A stretch of 24,321 nt of DNA from JAEZJZ01 sp964450265. GTDB lineage: Bacteria > Bacillota > UBA994 > UBA5500. The translations under genes and the position numbers were made by a program. Numbering within the stretch: the stretch's first letter is position 1; each line of letters starts with the position of its first letter. A model generated the notes under the pieces. That model did not search any database. It was given only the letters and a program-made list of their open reading frames with translations, and was not told the origin of the DNA. Of the stretch, positions 22,121 to 24,321 are shown piece by piece. The stretch is taken from contig CAYVCY010000015.1 of NCBI GenBank assembly GCA_964450265.1, positions 1-24,321 of the forward strand. Direction: 5' to 3'.

Positions 22121-22888
22121 TCAGTAACCACGCACCAACCCCAGGTGCCAATACTCTTCGCATCCTAGCTGACCGGTCTGGCTGAGGCCCAGGTCACGCT
22201 GCCAGCAAGCCACCCTCTCCGCCAATGATCGGTCAAAGATGCCGGTCTGCAGACAGCAATAACCCAACCCATTCAGCAGTTCCTGCAAGGCCAACACATC
22301 CATCCCCCGGGATCCCAGTTGCAGCACCCGGCCACCCAAGAGGGTCCGGTCCCACACTGCCAACATAGTGTCGCTGAAGACCTGGCCTGAGGCGCGAATG
22401 CCTGGGAAGAACAGCTGGCTGTCCCGCTGGAAGGCTCTGACCATGCGGGCGGTGCGTTGGCCGTAGACCCCATCGGCCGGCCGCCCAAGAATCAAAGCTA
22501 ACCGTCGGTTGCAGGCTACCAGGCGGGTCTGCAGTACTCGGACATCCTCCCCTACGTCGCCCACCAACAGCGGCCGCAGGCCAAAAAGCCCGGCCTTCCT
22601 ACCTAACCCTACATCCAGTCCAAACAGCGAATAGGTCAATGGCTCCACTTGCCTGGGCTGCCAGACCAACATGTACTTGGCCAGCCGCCGGATCTGAGAC
22701 ATCGTCTGGCCAGTGAATATCCCCTGTTCGGCTGTGGTTTCCATCAGCCAACTAGGTTGTAGCAAGCGCACCCGATTTAACCAGCGCTCTATCAACCAGA
22801 TGTCGGTACCCTTCTGCGCTGGAAAAGTCAGGTGCAGACGTCGAATTCCCCATGGATAAAAATGATATGTACTCAGCTGCTTCCACAC
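22121..22888 (-). CDS. Peptidoglycan-binding-domain protein, three repeats
   Basis: GTG 22888 follows GGGGTGA by 6 bases, giving 255 residues. Three PG_binding_1-like units are visible. The first (about 24-73) has KGTDIWLIERWLNRV and GIFTGQTMSQIRRL. The second (about 110-178) has GDVGEDVRVLQTRL and DGVYGQRTARMVRAFQRDSQ. The third (about 190-250) has LGSRGMDVLALQELLNGLGY and GIFDRSLAERVACWQRDLGL. No catalytic domain and no signal peptide are present. A sigma-K-consensus promoter lies directly upstream, which makes a spore-coat or cortex-associated protein made in the mother cell likely. It is divergent from the trypsin-like peptidase at 22987. Confidence 0.85.
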   Translation of the reverse strand: MWKQLSTYHFYPWGIRRLHLTFPAQKGTDIWLIERWLNRVRLLQPSWLMETTAEQGIFTGQTMSQIRRLAKYMLVWQPRQVEPLTYSLFGLDVGLGRKAGLFGLRPLLVGDVGEDVRVLQTRLVACNRRLALILGRPADGVYGQRTARMVRAFQRDSQLFFPGIRASGQVFSDTMLAVWDRTLLGGRVLQLGSRGMDVLALQELLNGLGYCCLQTGIFDRSLAERVACWQRDLGLSQTGQLGCEEYWHLGLVRGY

Positions 22889-22909
22889 TGTCCGTCACCC
22901 CACTCGTGA

Positions 22910-22936
22910 TACTGTATGCTGGCTTATCGCTCAGGT
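22910..22936 (-). promoter_or_regulatory. Sigma-K-type sporulation promoter
   Basis: On the minus strand the sequence reads AC (22936-22935), a 16 bp spacer, then CATACAGTA (22918-22910). This matches the B. subtilis sigma-K consensus AC-N16/17-CATANNNTA at every specified base. Transcription would begin near 22902, just ahead of the GGGGTGA ribosome site and the GTG at 22888, giving a short leader of about 14 nt. Confidence 0.5.
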
Positions 22937-22986
22937 GTGCCCGGGTGTAGCCGATCAGCATAACTTGAATCGGAGGGGGTGAACAG

Positions 22987-24006
22987 ATGGATGAACAACA
23001 AGTCTTGAAACGAAATGCTGCAGGGCTGCTGGCCCGAAGTAACGTGGTGGGGGTAGGCATCGGCCGCAAGATCCGCAGAGGGCAGCGCTTGCCTGGGCAC
23101 TGTCTGACGGTGCTAGTCAGCCAGAAACTGCCCTTGCAGGCCCTGGGAGCAACCGACGTGATCCCCACATACATAGACGGGCTGCGCACAGACGTCTTGC
23201 AGAGCGGGCCTTTGCGGCCGTTGGAGCAGATCGAACGCCTGCGCCCAGCCTGCCCCGGGTTGAGCATCGGTCATTATCGGGTGACGGCTGGCACTTTCGG
23301 TGCCGTCGTCTACGATGCCGCCAGCGGCCAACCGCTGATCCTCTCTAACAACCACGTGTTGGCCAATTCCAGCAGCGGACGAAACCGACGGGCGAACCTG
23401 GGAGACCCTATCCTGCAGCCGGGCGGCTATGATGGAGGCAGTTTAGTCGACGATCGGATAGGAACCTTAAAGCGGTTTATGCCGCTGAACTACTCACCGC
23501 TAGGGGCGTCATCGGTCGCGGCCACAGCTTTCCCTGGGGACTGGTGGGTCTTAGCAGAAGAACCTAATCAGGCGCTGACGAATACGGTGGACGCAGCCGT
23601 TGCAGAGCCACTACGGCCTGACATAATCAGCCCAGAGATACTGGGCATCGGCTTAGTCACCGGAGTGACTGCGGGGTCACTGGATCTGGCGGTACAGAAG
23701 AGCGGCCGCACCACCGACTACACCACAGGCACTATTCTGATCCAAAATGTGGTGCTGAGGGTGGACTACGGCCAGCCAGGATTCTGCTTATTCACCGATC
23801 AATTGGTCAGCGACATCGTCAGTGGACCCGGGGACAGCGGCTCTTTGGTGTTGGATATGCAGGGGAACGCCGTGGGGTTATTGTTTGCCGGCGGCAGTGG
23901 TCTCACTGTGCTCAACCCAATCGACGAAGTGATGAACAGATTAGGCATCGGATTTTTCCCAAACACCGCTGTAGAAGCAGGAATTGACAGTCAAGGGCAG
24001 GAATAG
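22987..24006 (+). CDS. Trypsin-like serine peptidase, leaderless
   Basis: A 339-residue protein starting at ATG 22987 behind GGAGGGGGTGA. The chymotrypsin-fold triad is readable: H123 in ILSNNHVLAN, D202 in NTVDAAVAEP and S284 in SGPGDSGSLVLD, all in the expected order. The N-terminal ~95 residues (ARSNVVGVGIGRKIRRGQ, a pattern with LTVLVSQKLP) match the N-terminal extension seen in bacterial Nal1-like S1 peptidases rather than HtrA; no PDZ domain is present. There is no signal peptide. It is divergent from the peptidoglycan-binding gene across 98 bp. A candidate CATAACTTG lies upstream but its -35 does not match sigma-K. The substrate is unknown; a spore or germination role is only a guess from neighbours. 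Confidence 0.88.
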   Translation: MDEQQVLKRNAAGLLARSNVVGVGIGRKIRRGQRLPGHCLTVLVSQKLPLQALGATDVIPTYIDGLRTDVLQSGPLRPLEQIERLRPACPGLSIGHYRVTAGTFGAVVYDAASGQPLILSNNHVLANSSSGRNRRANLGDPILQPGGYDGGSLVDDRIGTLKRFMPLNYSPLGASSVAATAFPGDWWVLAEEPNQALTNTVDAAVAEPLRPDIISPEILGIGLVTGVTAGSLDLAVQKSGRTTDYTTGTILIQNVVLRVDYGQPGFCLFTDQLVSDIVSGPGDSGSLVLDMQGNAVGLLFAGGSGLTVLNPIDEVMNRLGIGFFPNTAVEAGIDSQGQE

Positions 24007-24067
24007 AGAAACAGAAGGCTCTGAGAGAGGTCCGCAGTATGTTTCAGCGTGAAGCTGCGTTTAGGTG

Positions 24068-24184
24068 GTGACTCTACTGCAACTTTTTCGAAGGTGCTAC
24101 CGTATTAACTATTATCAGCGCCTTCGGATGGAGGAGGCGCAGGTGCTGGAGGACCTTTGGGAAGAGAAGCAAGATTCGAGCTAA
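24068..24184 (+). CDS. Possible 38-residue small protein
   Basis: GTG 24068 (or GTG 24065) opens a 38-codon frame ending in TAA 24182-24184, 12 bases before the next ATG. The product starts MTLLQLFRRCYRINYYQRLR and ends in the acidic MEEAQVLEDLWEEKQDSS. Its close coupling to the next gene and protein-like composition argue for a real gene; the absence of a spaced ribosome site argues against. A hairpin GAAGGTGCT/AGCGCCTTC lies inside it (24090-24125). Confidence 0.35.
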   Translation: MTLLQLFRRCYRINYYQRLRMEEAQVLEDLWEEKQDSS

Positions 24185-24196
24185 GAGGAGGCTAGG

Positions 24197-24321
24197 ATGA
24201 TGAAACAAGAACAGAAGGTACTGATGGAACTGGGCAGTAAAGCTACAGTGTTCGGCCTAGGCCTGTTGGCAGCAAAGAAGCTGCGCCCGTACGCCAAGTA
24301 TTTTATCATCGGCGGGGTGGC
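24197..24321 (+). CDS. Unassigned small protein, 3' end cut by the window
   Basis: ATG 24197 and in-frame ATG 24200 follow GAGGAGG (24185-24191) by 5 and 8 bases; the second fits better. Forty-one complete codons are visible: a polar start (KQEQKVLMELGSKATVFGLG), then LLAAKKLRPYAKYF and IIGGVA, which begins a membrane segment at the edge. No family is recognised from so short a piece. Confidence 0.6.
   Translation, partial: MMKQEQKVLMELGSKATVFGLGLLAAKKLRPYAKYFIIGGV

Noticed and set aside
1..24321. CRISPR arrays, tRNA/rRNA genes, transposases or prophage genes
   Set aside because: None seen on either strand by inspection; repeats present are intergenic palindromic elements rather than regularly spaced arrays.

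Overview
The window looks like a chromosomal segment of a spore-forming anaerobe of the Bacillota, of the Clostridia/Limnochordia/Desulfotomaculum sort. The evidence: a T-box leader in front of trpS, frequent TTG and GTG starts behind strong AGGAGG sites, sigma-A-like promoters, a textbook sigma-K-like promoter, a Gx-family transporter beside apbE, and interspersed repeats including one whose translation reads HSKRSEES, a hallmark of such genomes. No tRNA, rRNA, CRISPR array, transposase or phage gene was found. The exact lineage cannot be fixed from the sequence alone.

Layout. 1-1220 (-): 3'-truncated M14 carboxypeptidase, divergent from 1404-2861 (+), an Orn/Lys/Arg decarboxylase. 3091-5948 (+): TldE-like and TldD proteins. 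6190-9121 (+): a flavinylation block made of a lipoprotein with three FMN-binding domains, the FMN transferase ApbE and a Gx transporter. 9402-10544 (-): M20 peptidase. 10687-11043 (+): small unassigned protein. 11160-13148 (+): S9 peptidase. 13247-14251 (-): probable beta-propeller lipoprotein, divergent from 14412-15551 (+), a membrane-anchored protein with an unusual His/Cys motif. 15749-19939 (-): signal peptidase I, TrpRS with its T-box leader, and Tex. 20157-20492 (-): small membrane protein. 20809-24006: a LysM-propeller fusion (+), a peptidoglycan-binding-repeat protein (-) with a sigma-K-like promoter, and a divergent trypsin-like peptidase (+). The window ends in a truncated gene at 24197.

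How the genes work together. The clearest functional unit is 6190-9121. ApbE covalently attaches FMN to threonine in (S/T)GAT motifs, and the lipoprotein just upstream has three such motifs, so the two are enzyme and substrate. The result would be a surface flavin chain suited to extracytoplasmic electron transfer. The second suggestive group is 20809-24006: three envelope-type proteins without signal peptides, one behind a sigma-K-like promoter, which fits assembly around the spore from the mother cell. Five peptidase or peptidase-related loci (M14, TldE/D, M20, S9, S1) give the window a strong proteolytic character.

Non-coding structure includes several hairpin terminators, two copies of a ~100 bp palindrome-rich repeat 18 kb apart, several copies of a short ATTCTTCGCT-type element, and an orphan extended -10 promoter followed by a possible small gene at 9233-9379.
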